DNA from: Xanthomonas dyei
Lineage (GTDB): Bacteria > Pseudomonadota > Gammaproteobacteria > Xanthomonadales > Xanthomonadaceae
DNA length: 64,000 nt
NCBI RefSeq assembly: GCF_002939865.1
Contig: NZ_MDEE01000004.1
Coordinates: 112,257-176,256 of the forward strand
Direction of reading: 5' to 3'
Shown: positions 47,214 to 55,899 of the stretch, in pieces
Layout of the letters: each line of letters starts with the position of its first letter
Position numbering within the stretch: position 1 is the stretch's first letter
Made by a program: the position numbers and the translations under genes
The notes under the pieces: generated by a model
What the model was told of the DNA's origin: nothing
The model's database searches: none
What the model saw: only the letters and a program-made list of their open reading frames with translations

Positions 47214-48092
47214 ATGTCCGAAGACGACAGTAGCCACACCTCAGAAACCCCCGAAAAACGCCGCAGCTGGCTCGAACGCCTGAGCGCGGCCTTCTCTGGC
47301 GAACCCCATACCCGCGACGAACTGGTCGCGTTGCTGCGGACCGCCGAACAAGACGGTCTCATCGCCGCAGACACCTTGCGCATGATGGAAGGCGCGATCT
47401 CCGTGTCCGAGCTCACCGTGGGCGACGTGATGATTTCGCGCTCGCAAATGGTCTCGCTGCCGGTGGAAGCGCGCTTCATCGACCTGATGAAGCAAGTGGT
47501 CGAATCCGGCCATTCGCGCTTCCCGGTGCATGGCGAAAACAAGGACGAAGTGCTCGGCATCCTGCTGGCCAAGGACCTGTTGCGCGGCGTAGTCGCCGAC
47601 AACGGGCCCGGCAACGTGCGCGAGCTGTTGCGCCCGGCGGTGCTGATCCCCGAGTCCAAGAAGCTCAACGTGCTGCTCAAGGAATTCCGCCTGTCGCGTA
47701 ACCACATGGCGATCGTGGTGGACGAGTACGGCGGCGTCGCCGGGCTGGTCACCATCGAGGACGTGCTGGAGCAGATCGTCGGCCAGATCGACGACGAGCA
47801 CGACGACGCCGAAGAAGAAAATTCGCTGATCGCGATCCAGGCCGATGGCCGCTACGTGGTCGATGCGCTGACGCCGATCGAGGACTTCAACGAACGCTTC
47901 GGCGCCGAATTTCCGGACGACGAGTACGACACCGTGGGTGGCTTGGTGACCGATGCGATCGGGCACCTGCCGGAAACCGGCGAAGAGCTGACCTTGGGCC
48001 GGTTTGCGTTCCGCGTGGCCAAGGCCGACGCGCGCCGTGTGCACGCCTTCCACGTCACCATCCTGCCGCCCGACCCGCAGGACGACGCTTGA
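47214..48092 (+). CDS. corC: CorC/YbeX CBS-domain transporter-associated protein
   Basis: Starting at the ATG at 47214 gives 292 residues, as in E. coli CorC; ATG 47211 and GTG 47196 are alternatives. It has no membrane segment. Two CBS domains (about 65-185: VGDVMISRSQMVSLP, GHSRFPVHGENKDEVLGILLAKDLL, HMAIVVDEYGGVAGLVTIEDVLEQIVG) are followed by a CorC_HlyC FAD-PCMH-like domain (about 205-290). CorC/YbeX is linked to Mg/Co efflux and ribosome function. Its position after ybeZ-ybeY is conserved. Confidence 0.94.
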   Translation: MSEDDSSHTSETPEKRRSWLERLSAAFSGEPHTRDELVALLRTAEQDGLIAADTLRMMEGAISVSELTVGDVMISRSQMVSLPVEARFIDLMKQVVESGHSRFPVHGENKDEVLGILLAKDLLRGVVADNGPGNVRELLRPAVLIPESKKLNVLLKEFRLSRNHMAIVVDEYGGVAGLVTIEDVLEQIVGQIDDEHDDAEEENSLIAIQADGRYVVDALTPIEDFNERFGAEFPDDEYDTVGGLVTDAIGHLPETGEELTLGRFAFRVAKADARRVHAFHVTILPPDPQDDA

Positions 48093-49354
48093 ACCTCGCA
48101 CGCCGTCACGCCACGGTGCGATGCGGCCGTGGTGGTTGGCAATGGGTTGCGTCCTGGGCGCTGCTCCTGCTGACGCTGCTGGTGGCGCCGCTTGCGTCGG
48201 CCCAGATGACGCAGGCTGCTGCTCCGAGCAGCACACCGCCACCGCGCATAGGCGTAGTCACCATGCAACCGGGCGAAGTGTTCTTCGAACGCTTCGGGCA
48301 TGACGCCATCGTGGTGGTCGACCCGCTGACCCAGCAGGCGACCTCGTACAACTTCGGCTTCTTCGACCCGAGCGAGCCGGACTTCGTGCCGCGCTTCACC
48401 CGCGGCGAAATGATGTATTACCTGGTGGCGTTGCCGCTGGCAGAAGATCTGTCGCAATACCGCAACGTTGGCCGCGGCGTCAGCGTGCAGTGGCTGGATC
48501 TGCCGCCGGAGCAGGCGCGCGCGCTTGCCGATGGCCTGGCGGTCCGCAGCCGGCCGGAAAACGCCCGCTATCACTACGATTATTTCGAAGCCAACTGCGC
48601 CACCATGGTGCGCGACACCCTGGACCGTGCGATGGGCGGCGCGCTCAAGTCGCAACTGGCCGGCCGCTCGCGCGGCAATACCTTCCGCAGCGAAGCGGTG
48701 CGCCTGGCCTCCCCTGCCCCGTGGATGTGGCTGGGCTTCGACCTGGGGCTGGGGCCGTATGCAGATCGCCCGTTGTCGCGCTGGGAAGAAGCCTTCGTGC
48801 CGATGCGGCTGGCCGACAGCCTGACCCAGGTGCACAACAGCGCCGGCCGCCCGTTGGTGCAAGCCACGCAGGTGCTGCTGCCGCATCGCATCGCGCCGGA
48901 ACCTGCCGAACAGCAACGCCATTGGTGGCCGTGGTTGCTGGTCGGCCTGGCGCTTGCCGCCGGCGTGCTGGCACTGCGCCGCAAACCGCGCTTACTGGCC
49001 GGCCTTGCGCTGCCATTGTGGTTGCTATGCGCCATTGGCGGCGGCCTGCTGGTGTATCTGTGGGGCTTTACCGCCCATCAATCCGCGTGGGCCAATCGCA
49101 ATCTGTTGCTGGTCAATCCGCTGTGCGTGGTGCTGTTGATCGGCGGCCTGCAGGTGCTGCGTGGTCGCCGGCCCGGACGCTGGTTCGCTGGGCTGCGCTG
49201 GGTGGTGGCCGCGGGAGCGTTGCTGGCCCTGGTCATTCACTGGCTTTCGTTCCAGGCGCAGGACAACCTGCAGTGGGTGATGCTGCTGTTGCCGATCCAT
49301 GTCGCGCTCGCGATCGCGCTGCAACCGCGCGACTTGTCGCTGCGCACGCGCTGA
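48089..49354 (+). CDS. DUF4105 (Lnb N-terminal periplasmic domain) membrane protein
   Basis: A TTG at 48089 overlapping the corC stop gives 421 residues; a start slightly further in cannot be excluded. A signal-like segment (about 18-38, ending ASA) is followed by a periplasmic DUF4105 domain with TMQPGEVFFERFGHDAIVVVD, YNFGFFDPSEPDFVPRFTRGEMMYYL and NCATMVRDTLDRA, the last resembling a Cys in a papain-like site. The C-terminal part has four or five membrane helices (about 280-410). Lnt, the usual next gene after corC, is absent here. Confidence 0.83.
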   Translation: MNLARRHATVRCGRGGWQWVASWALLLLTLLVAPLASAQMTQAAAPSSTPPPRIGVVTMQPGEVFFERFGHDAIVVVDPLTQQATSYNFGFFDPSEPDFVPRFTRGEMMYYLVALPLAEDLSQYRNVGRGVSVQWLDLPPEQARALADGLAVRSRPENARYHYDYFEANCATMVRDTLDRAMGGALKSQLAGRSRGNTFRSEAVRLASPAPWMWLGFDLGLGPYADRPLSRWEEAFVPMRLADSLTQVHNSAGRPLVQATQVLLPHRIAPEPAEQQRHWWPWLLVGLALAAGVLALRRKPRLLAGLALPLWLLCAIGGGLLVYLWGFTAHQSAWANRNLLLVNPLCVVLLIGGLQVLRGRRPGRWFAGLRWVVAAGALLALVIHWLSFQAQDNLQWVMLLLPIHVALAIALQPRDLSLRTR

Positions 49355-49368
49355 TCCAGGATGCGCGC

Positions 49369-50370
49369 ATGAACAATCACGGTCGCCATCCAGACAACCC
49401 GTCCTGCGTCATCACCTGCGCCTACTACGACGACGAAGGCACGCGGCACGATATCAGCCTGGAGCAGATCAGCGATGTGCTGCAGCGCCCGGACGGCTTC
49501 GTCTGGGTTGGCCTGTACGAGCCGCAGGAATCGGTGCTGCACAAGTTGCGGGACGAGTTCGGCCTGCACGATCTGGCCATCGAAGACGCGCTCAAGGCGC
49601 ATCAACGCCCCAAGGCCGAGAGCTACGGCAATTCGTTGTTTGTGGTGGTCAACACAGCGCAACTGGTCAACGAGCGCATCCGCTACGGCGAAACCCACGC
49701 GTTCCTGGGCAGGCGCTTTCTGTTGACGGTACGCCATGGCGCCTCGTTGTCGTATGCGCCGGTGCGTCATCGCGTCGAACGTGACCCGGCGATGCTGCGC
49801 AAGGGCGCTTCGTTCTGTCTGTACGGCGTGCTGGACTTTGTGGTCGACAACTATCTGCCGATCATGGACGAGTTCCGCGACACGCTGGAAGGCCTGGAAA
49901 AAGACATCTTCGCCGAAAATTACAAGCGCGAAACCGTGGTGCGCTTGTATGAACTCAAGCGCGAACTCAACAAGATGCGCCTGGTGGTCGCCCCGTTGCA
50001 GGACGTGCTCTCGCATCTCAAACGCAATCCGGGCGCGTTGATCCATGACGAGGTCGGCATCTACTTGCGCGACGTACTCGATCACGCCGTGCGCATCAAC
50101 GACGCCATCGACACCTTGCGCGAGATGCTGGGCACCGCCTTGAGCGTCAACCTGTCGATGGTGACGCTGGCGCAGGGCGAAACCGTCAAGCGCCTGGGCG
50201 CCTGGGCCGCCCTGCTCGCCGCACCGACCCTGATCACCAGTTGGTACGGCATGAACTTCAGCCACATGCCCGAACTCGACAAACCCTACGCCTACCCCTT
50301 GCTGGTGGGCGGCGTGGTGGCCTCGTGCCTGGTGCTGTATCGCCTGTTCAAGCGCGCGCGGTGGCTGTAG
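49369..50370 (+). CDS. corA: CorA-family magnesium/divalent-cation transporter
   Basis: The ATG at 49369, after AGGA, gives 333 residues. The cytoplasmic alpha/beta funnel (about 1-240) leads to two C-terminal membrane helices, with the pore signature YGMNF (about residue 290) between them as WYGMNFSHMPEL. VGLYEPQE, AIEDALKAHQRPK and the MVTLAQGETVKRLGAWAALLAAPTLI helix are also typical. It mediates Mg uptake. It follows the corC/DUF4105 genes by 14 bases, so magnesium-linked CorC and CorA are probably co-transcribed. Confidence 0.95.
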   Translation: MNNHGRHPDNPSCVITCAYYDDEGTRHDISLEQISDVLQRPDGFVWVGLYEPQESVLHKLRDEFGLHDLAIEDALKAHQRPKAESYGNSLFVVVNTAQLVNERIRYGETHAFLGRRFLLTVRHGASLSYAPVRHRVERDPAMLRKGASFCLYGVLDFVVDNYLPIMDEFRDTLEGLEKDIFAENYKRETVVRLYELKRELNKMRLVVAPLQDVLSHLKRNPGALIHDEVGIYLRDVLDHAVRINDAIDTLREMLGTALSVNLSMVTLAQGETVKRLGAWAALLAAPTLITSWYGMNFSHMPELDKPYAYPLLVGGVVASCLVLYRLFKRARWL

Positions 50371-50371
50371 G

Positions 50372-50629
50372 GCGGGGATTGGGGAGTGGCGATTCGGGAT
50401 TGGTTGGAGCGGGTTGGCTGGTTGCTGATCGAGCTTGAGTGATGGTTGAGTTTGATCGCTGTTGCGTTTGATCGTTTGATCAAGATTGTTTGATGGGCGG
50501 TGGTTTCTGTTGGCGCGCGCTAGCCAAATACCTGCTGATGCGTACCCTCATCCGCCCTTCGGGCACCTTCTCCCGATGGGAGAAGGGAAACGCCTTGGCC
50601 TTTGCGAATCCCCACTCCCGAATCCCCGC
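50372..50629. repeat. Imperfect inverted repeat flanking the corA-sad intergenic region
   Basis: The arms are 50372-50396 (starting GCGGGGATTGGGGAGTGG) and 50605-50629, whose reverse complement starts GCGGGGATTCGGGAGTGG. They match at 23 of 25 bases. Between them are several GTTTGATC repeats (50450-50492) and a CCCTCATCC element. The composition is unlike flanking genes. Confidence 0.7.
50544..50587. repeat. CCCTCATCCGCCC intergenic repeat, copy 1 (44 bp)
   Basis: A 44-base element starting ACCCTCATCCGCCCTTCGGG, with two small hairpins (CCGCCCTTCGGGC and CCTTCTCCCGATGGGAGAAGG). It is identical to 63346-63389. Confidence 0.85.
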
Positions 50630-50631
50630 TC

Positions 50632-51996
50632 TCAAGCCACATAGATCGTCTTGATATTCATGAACTCGTGGATGCCGTGTTCGGCGAGTTCGCGGCCAAA
50701 GCCTGAGCGCTTGATGCCGCCAAACGGCAGCCGCACATCGCTCTTGACCACCGAATTGACGAAGGCGGCGCCGCACTGCAGTTGCTGCGCCACGCGCTCG
50801 CCGCGTTTGGCGTCTGCGGTCCACACGCTGCCGCCCAGGCCGAAAGTGGTGTCGTTGGCCACACGTACCGCTTCGGCCTCGTCGGCCACACGAATGATCG
50901 AAGCCACCGGGCCGAAGAATTCTTCGTCGTAGGCAGGCATGCCGGGGGCGACCTGGTCGAGGATCGTGGCCGGGTAGCCGGCATGCGAGCCCGGCACCGG
51001 TGCGCCGCCCAGCAATACCTTGGCGCCCTTCTCCACGCTGGCCTGCACCTGCTTGTGCAATTCGTCGCGCAAATCGGCGCGCGCCATCGGTGCGAGCGTG
51101 GTGCGTTCCTGCTGCGGGTCGCCGACCACGCGCTTGGAGGCGGCGGCGACGAAGCGTTCGATGAACTGGTCGGCGATGGCATCGACCACAATGAAGCGCT
51201 TGGCAGCGATGCAGGTCTGCCCGCTATTGTCGAAGCGCGACTGCACGGCCGCTTGCACGGTGTGTTCAAGGTCGGCGTCTTCCAGCACCACAAAAGCGTC
51301 GCTGCCGCCCAGTTCCATCACGCATTTCTTCAGCTGATCGCCGGCGTTGGCGGCCAGCGAGCGGCCGGCACGTTCGCTGCCGGTCAGCGTGACTGCCGCG
51401 ATGCGGTCATCGCGCAGTACATCGGCGGCCTGGTCGTTGTCGATATGCAGCACGTCGAAGACACCCGGCGGAATGCCGGCGGCATCGAGCACCTGCTTCA
51501 TCGCATCGGCGCAACGCGGCACGTTGCTGGCGTGCTTGAGCAGCGCCACATTGCCGGCCATCAGGCCCGGCGCAAGAAAGCGAAACGCCTGCCACAGCGG
51601 GAAATTCCACGGCATCACCGCAAACACGCAGCCCAGCGGTTCATAGCGCACATAGCTGGACTGCGCCTCGGTTGGAATCTCCCGCGGCGCCAGGTACTCG
51701 GCAGCGTGGTCGGCGTAATACGCGCAGGCCTGCGCGCACTTGTCGACCTCGGCCAGCGCCTCGCGGCGCAGCTTGCCCATTTCGGCGGTCATGATGCGCT
51801 GCAGGTCCTCGCGCCGCGTGGTCAGCTCTTCGCCGACCCGGCGCAGCAAGGCGCTGCGCTCGGCCAAAGGCAGCGCTGCCCACTGCGCAAACGCCTTGGC
51901 GGACGCAGCCAGACGCGCCTCGATGGCGGCAGCGTCCAGCGTCTGCTGGGTATGTTCGACCTGGCCGTTGGCCGGGTTGACGGTGTCGTAGGACAT
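50632..51996 (-). CDS. sad: NAD-dependent succinate-semialdehyde dehydrogenase (Sad/YneI type)
   Basis: The ATG at 51996, after GGAG, gives 454 residues. It resembles E. coli Sad (YneI, 462) more than GabD (482), for example in MPWNFPLWQAFRFLAPGLMAGN, LKHASNVP and GPMARADLRDELH. The catalytic Glu is in MELGGSDAFVVLED (about 230) and the catalytic Cys in NSGQTCIAAKRF (about 265). It oxidises succinate semialdehyde, the end product of putrescine and GABA breakdown, to succinate. It lies downstream of the putrescine-transporter genes, which supports this role. Confidence 0.9.
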   Translation of the reverse strand: MSYDTVNPANGQVEHTQQTLDAAAIEARLAASAKAFAQWAALPLAERSALLRRVGEELTTRREDLQRIMTAEMGKLRREALAEVDKCAQACAYYADHAAEYLAPREIPTEAQSSYVRYEPLGCVFAVMPWNFPLWQAFRFLAPGLMAGNVALLKHASNVPRCADAMKQVLDAAGIPPGVFDVLHIDNDQAADVLRDDRIAAVTLTGSERAGRSLAANAGDQLKKCVMELGGSDAFVVLEDADLEHTVQAAVQSRFDNSGQTCIAAKRFIVVDAIADQFIERFVAAASKRVVGDPQQERTTLAPMARADLRDELHKQVQASVEKGAKVLLGGAPVPGSHAGYPATILDQVAPGMPAYDEEFFGPVASIIRVADEAEAVRVANDTTFGLGGSVWTADAKRGERVAQQLQCGAAFVNSVVKSDVRLPFGGIKRSGFGRELAEHGIHEFMNIKTIYVA

Positions 51997-52300
51997 GGCG
52001 GTCTCCAGTTGCAAGGCGCCCAATGCTAGTCGCCGGGAAGTTGCAGCCGCGTCACAACCGCTGCAAACCGCTGCAACGCTGTGTTTACCCGCACCGCGAC
52101 GCAGTGCCGCACCTTGATCGCACAACTCTTTGATCAATGACCGCTGGGATAACGCCCCCAGACGAGGTAACGAAAGCAGCCTTGCCCTGTTCAGACGGTC
52201 CAACCGCGCATTGCTCTAGCATTGCGCGGCGGCAGATTCATCCATCCATTTTGATGGCCGCCTGCTGCAGTTCATTGGCCACACCACCGCGGGCACGTGC
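51997..52300. other. Gene-free gap between potI and sad
   Basis: About 300 bases without a supported gene. It may carry a sad promoter, but none stands out. Confidence 0.45.
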
Positions 52301-53149
52301 TCAGGGAGCCGCTTGCAGCGCCAGTTGCTGATCGCGCAGACGGCGTTTTTCGCTGCGGGCCAGCAGCCACCACCCGATCACCGCGGCCACCGACACCGCC
52401 AGCACCATCACTGTGGCCAGTGCGTTGATCTTGGGGCTGATGCCCAGCCGCACCGAGGCGAACACCTTGATCGGCAGCGTGGTCGAACTCGGTCCGGCCA
52501 GGAAGCTGGCAATCACTACATCGTCCAGCGACAGGGTAAAGGCGAGCAGCCACCCCGATGCGAGTGCCGGGGCGATGATCGGCAAGGTAATCAGGAAGAA
52601 CACCTTCAGCGGCGTGGCCCCCAGATCCATCGCGGCTTCTTCCAGCGAGCGGTCCAGCTCCTGCAGGCGCGAGGAAATCACCACGGTGACAAACGACACG
52701 GTGAAGGTGACATGCGCGACCCAGATCGCCACTGCGCCGCGCGGTGCGATGCCGAGCACGCCACCCATCGAGACCAGCAACAGCAGGATCGACAAGCCGA
52801 TGATCACCTCCGGCATCACCAGCGGTGCGGTGATCAGCGCACCGAATAGCGTTTTGCCGGGAAACCGCCGCATGCGCACCATCGCCATCGCGGCCATCGT
52901 GCCCAGCACCATCGACGCACAGGCGGTCCAGAACGCAACTTCCAGGCTGACCCAGGCCGCCTCCAGCAATTGCCGGTCGCGCAGCAACTCGCCATACCAG
53001 CGCGTCGAAAACCCGCCCCACACCGTGGCCAGACGCGAGGCGTTGAACGAATACACCATCAGCAACAGGATCGGCAGATACAAAAAGCCGAACCCCAGCG
53101 CGAGCACACTGCCGCCCAGCACGCGCCCACCGCGCGAGGCGCGCATCAT
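52301..53149 (-). CDS. potI: Putrescine/polyamine ABC transporter permease (PotI/PotC type)
   Basis: The ATG at 53149 overlaps the potH stop and gives 282 residues. Six membrane helices and the BPD_transp_1 EAA loop (LEEAAMDLGATPLKVFFLITLPIIAPAL, about 172-199) are present, with LVMPEVIIGLSILLL and SLDDVVIASFLAGP typical of PotC/PotI. It pairs with the preceding permease to form the channel of the PotFGHI-type importer. The gene order potG-potH-potI is kept. Confidence 0.93.
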   Translation of the reverse strand: MMRASRGGRVLGGSVLALGFGFLYLPILLLMVYSFNASRLATVWGGFSTRWYGELLRDRQLLEAAWVSLEVAFWTACASMVLGTMAAMAMVRMRRFPGKTLFGALITAPLVMPEVIIGLSILLLLVSMGGVLGIAPRGAVAIWVAHVTFTVSFVTVVISSRLQELDRSLEEAAMDLGATPLKVFFLITLPIIAPALASGWLLAFTLSLDDVVIASFLAGPSSTTLPIKVFASVRLGISPKINALATVMVLAVSVAAVIGWWLLARSEKRRLRDQQLALQAAP

Positions 53150-54060
53150 GTCAGCCGCCCTTCCAGCTCGCGCTGCTGGTAACGATGGAAGATCACGATC
53201 GGCACCAGCAACAACACCAGCATGACCGTGGCCACGGCAGCGGCCACCGGCCAATCGCGATTATTGAAGAACTCGCCCCACAGCACGCGGCCGATCATCA
53301 AGGTGTTGGGGCCGCCCAGCATTTCCGGAATCACGAACTCGCCCACCGCCGGGATCATCACCAGCATGCAGCCGGCCACGATGCCGTTACGCGACAGCGG
53401 CAAGGTGATGCGCACAAACGCTTGCCACGGACGCGCGCCCAGATCGTAGGCCGCTTCCAGCAAACGGTTGTCGTGCTTGACCAGATTGGCGTACAGCGGC
53501 AACACCATGAAGGGCAGATAGCAGTAGACGATGCCGATATAGGCGGCGATGGGCGTGTACAGCAACTGCAAGGGCTGCTTGATCAGGCCCAGCGCCAGCA
53601 GCGCCTGATTGAGCAGGCCGTTGCTGTCGAGAATGCCGATCCATGCGTAGACACGAATCAAAAACGAGGTCCACGATGGCAGCACCACCAGCATCATCGC
53701 CACGTTGCGGGTAGCCAACGGCAAGCGTGCGATCACAGACGCCATGGGGTAGCCGATCAACAACGCCAGTACGGTGGAGATCGCCGCGATCTTGATCGAG
53801 CTGAGGTACGCGGCCACGTACTGGCTGTCGCGCAGCAGCGCCAGATAATTGCCCAGATGCAGCTTGACGCTGACGGCGCCATCGGCCGCAGATACGAACA
53901 GCGGCGTGTATGGCGGCATTGCGGTGGCGCGCTCGGCAAACGAAATCTTCAGCACGATCAGGAACGGGATCGCGAAGAACACCAGTAACCACAGGTACGG
54001 TGCGGCGATCACGCCCCAACGTGCACCCGGCAAGCCGCGACGGAAAAGACGCGGCCTCAT
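53146..54060 (-). CDS. potH: Putrescine/polyamine ABC transporter permease (PotH/PotB type)
   Basis: The ATG at 54060 overlaps the potG stop (ATGA) and gives 304 residues. It has six membrane helices and the EAA loop LLEAAYDLGARPWQAFVRITLPLS (about 205-228). The signature PSWTSFLIRVYAWIGILDSNGLLN is characteristic of PotB/PotH. It forms the membrane channel with PotI and receives substrate from PotF. Confidence 0.94.
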   Translation of the reverse strand: MRPRLFRRGLPGARWGVIAAPYLWLLVFFAIPFLIVLKISFAERATAMPPYTPLFVSAADGAVSVKLHLGNYLALLRDSQYVAAYLSSIKIAAISTVLALLIGYPMASVIARLPLATRNVAMMLVVLPSWTSFLIRVYAWIGILDSNGLLNQALLALGLIKQPLQLLYTPIAAYIGIVYCYLPFMVLPLYANLVKHDNRLLEAAYDLGARPWQAFVRITLPLSRNGIVAGCMLVMIPAVGEFVIPEMLGGPNTLMIGRVLWGEFFNNRDWPVAAAVATVMLVLLLVPIVIFHRYQQRELEGRLT

Positions 54061-55184
54061 GCGGTAAGCACCACGCCGTCGTCCTCGCCCCAACCCACCC
54101 ACACCGCATCGCCCCAGGTCAGCGCTTCGCTGGCCCAGCGCTGGCGATTGGCAAAGTTGGCCATCAGCTTGACCCCGCTGGGCAGCCGCACGTGGTAGAC
54201 CGAATGGCTGCCGAAATAGGCGATATCTTCGATCACGCCCTGCGCCTTGTTGCAGGCCTGCGTGGGTTCGTCCTTGCCGATGGCGAGTTTTTCCGGACGC
54301 AGCGCAAACGCCACCGCTTGGCCTTCGAAGCCGGTGATGCCGTGGCCGATGCGGATAGGGGCGTCGAAGGCCGGCGTCTTCAGCGTGACGTAATCGGGCG
54401 CGTCTTCGGCGATGACGGCATCGATCAGATTGACCGAGCCGATGAATTCGGCGGCGAAACGGTTGGCCGGTTGTTCGTAGATTTCATCGGGCGTGCCGAC
54501 CTGCTGGATCCAGCCCTGATCCATCAGCGCGATGCGCGTGGCCATGGTCATCGCCTCCTCCTGGTCGTGGGTGACCATCACGCAGGTGACGCCGGAGGTT
54601 TCGATGATGTTGACCAGTTCCAGCTGCATCTGCGAGCGCAGCTTCTTGTCCAGCGCGCCCATCGGTTCGTCCAGCAGCAGCTTGGGCCGCTTGGCCAGCG
54701 AGCGCGCTAGCGCGACACGCTGCTGCTGGCCGCCGGAGAGCTGATGCGGCTTGCGCCTGGCCAACGCGCCCAGCTGCACCAGCTCCAGCATCTCGCCGAC
54801 GCGGCTGGCGATAGCGGCCTTCGACAAGCCCTCCTGCTTCAGCCCGAAGGCGATGTTCTGCTCCACGCTCATATGCGGAAACAGTGCGTAGGACTGGAAC
54901 ATCATGTTGATCGGGCGCTCGTACGGCGGCAGCGCATCGATCGGCTGGCCATCGAGTGTGATGCGCCCCTTGGTGGGTCGCTCGAAGCCGGCCAGACAAC
55001 GCAGCAAGGTGGATTTGCCGCTGCCCGACCCGCCCAGCAGCGCAAAGATTTCGCCCTTGCGGATCTGCAGGCTGACATCGTCTACCGCGACAAAGCCATC
55101 GAATTCCTTACGGACCTCGCTGATGGACAGGTAGCCGGCATCCGCAGGGGTGGACAGGGGCGGCAAGGCGTCGGTCAGTGACAT
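54057..55184 (-). CDS. potG: Polyamine ABC transporter ATPase (PotG/PotA type)
   Basis: The ATG at 55184 gives 375 residues; the frame is open upstream, but that part translates an 8-base tandem repeat and was rejected. ABC motifs are Walker A GGSGSGKST (about residues 52-60), Q-loop FQSYALFPHMSV, signature LSGGQQQRVALA, Walker B KLLLDEPMGAL and H-loop VTHDQEEAM. A TOBE_2 domain (about 290-370) completes it. It powers import through PotHI. It is the first gene of a tightly overlapping potGHI unit. Confidence 0.95.
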   Translation of the reverse strand: MSLTDALPPLSTPADAGYLSISEVRKEFDGFVAVDDVSLQIRKGEIFALLGGSGSGKSTLLRCLAGFERPTKGRITLDGQPIDALPPYERPINMMFQSYALFPHMSVEQNIAFGLKQEGLSKAAIASRVGEMLELVQLGALARRKPHQLSGGQQQRVALARSLAKRPKLLLDEPMGALDKKLRSQMQLELVNIIETSGVTCVMVTHDQEEAMTMATRIALMDQGWIQQVGTPDEIYEQPANRFAAEFIGSVNLIDAVIAEDAPDYVTLKTPAFDAPIRIGHGITGFEGQAVAFALRPEKLAIGKDEPTQACNKAQGVIEDIAYFGSHSVYHVRLPSGVKLMANFANRQRWASEALTWGDAVWVGWGEDDGVVLTA

Positions 55185-55266
55185 GGTTCCTCTCGATGAC
55201 GGCAAACGCAGGCGCCGGGGGCAGAGCCTGCGCACCATGATGGCAAAAGCATGTATCGGCTGTCGT

Positions 55267-55333
55267 GCGCGTCTGCGCGTCTGCGCGTCTGCGCGTCTGC
55301 GCGTCTGCGCGTCTGCGCGTCTGCGCGTCTGCG
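55267..55333. repeat. Eight tandem copies of 8-bp unit GCGCGTCT upstream of potG
   Basis: Eight perfect copies (55267-55330) plus GCG of a ninth. The array starts 83 bases upstream of the potG start codon, in the likely promoter or leader. An 8-bp unit is not a multiple of three, so copy change would shift any reading frame through it and alter promoter spacing. Confidence 0.95.
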
Positions 55334-55456
55334 GCTGAGAGTGACGATCAACGGGCATCGCGGCAAGTGTCCGCGACTGCATCAGTGGCGACTTGTTTCG
55401 ATTGGAGAAGACATCGCCGGGCAATACCAGCCAATCAAGCGGGGCCAACGCTAGAC

Positions 55457-55608
55457 GAGCAGCTAACAAAACAACTGTGCTCAACGCCAGGCGGCCAGTG
55501 CTCAGTGCTCAGTGTTCGTTGCGGCATCTACCACTCGTACATTCCGGTTCCTCCGGGCCGTCCGCACCCACCTGACGATTGCTGGCTCCGTTTTTTTGTT
55601 AGCCGCTC
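55457..55608 (+). repeat. Intergenic inverted-end repeat, copy B (152 bp)
   Basis: It starts GAGCAGCTAACAAAAC, identical to copy A's start, and ends TTTTTTTGTTAGCCGCTC, its near reverse complement. It shares the internal CCACTCGTACATTCCGGTTC block with copy A. A short AGTGCTC tandem (about 55497-55512) is an insertion not found in A. Confidence 0.8.
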
Positions 55609-55899
55609 CAAGTTGGTCTGATCAACCGGATGTTCGGGTGCAAAACGCACGCCGTGCAAACGTGTAAGACGATGCGTAGATCGGTATGCAAGCCGTCCTC
55701 GTCGGTGCGTGTTTCAGTCCAGCAAAGTCTTGGTCTCCACACTCACTGACGGGGCTTGTGCAAACCCCATTAATCCGATGAACTCCTGGCCACCAATACT
55801 CCTGATGCCGACCGCATGCGCCACCATCACCGGCGCGCCGCAATGGCAGCGCATGCATGCTTGCTTGCCTGCTTGAAGCCCATCGACCATCGACAACAG

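Larger units (their letters stand above)
55185..55899. other. Repeat-containing region upstream of potG
   Basis: About 715 bases between the efflux outer-membrane gene and potG. It contains the 8-bp tandem repeats (55267-55330) and a repeat copy (55457-55608); no gene is supported in the remaining 300 bases. The potG promoter must lie here. Confidence 0.5.

Noticed and set aside
55267..55333. Regular short repeats as a CRISPR array
   Set aside because: The unit is only 8 bases with no spacers, and no cas genes are in the window.
54057..55484. Longer PotG starting at 55484
   Set aside because: The extra residues translate the 8-bp tandem array and a repeat region; a proper start with family similarity is at 55184.
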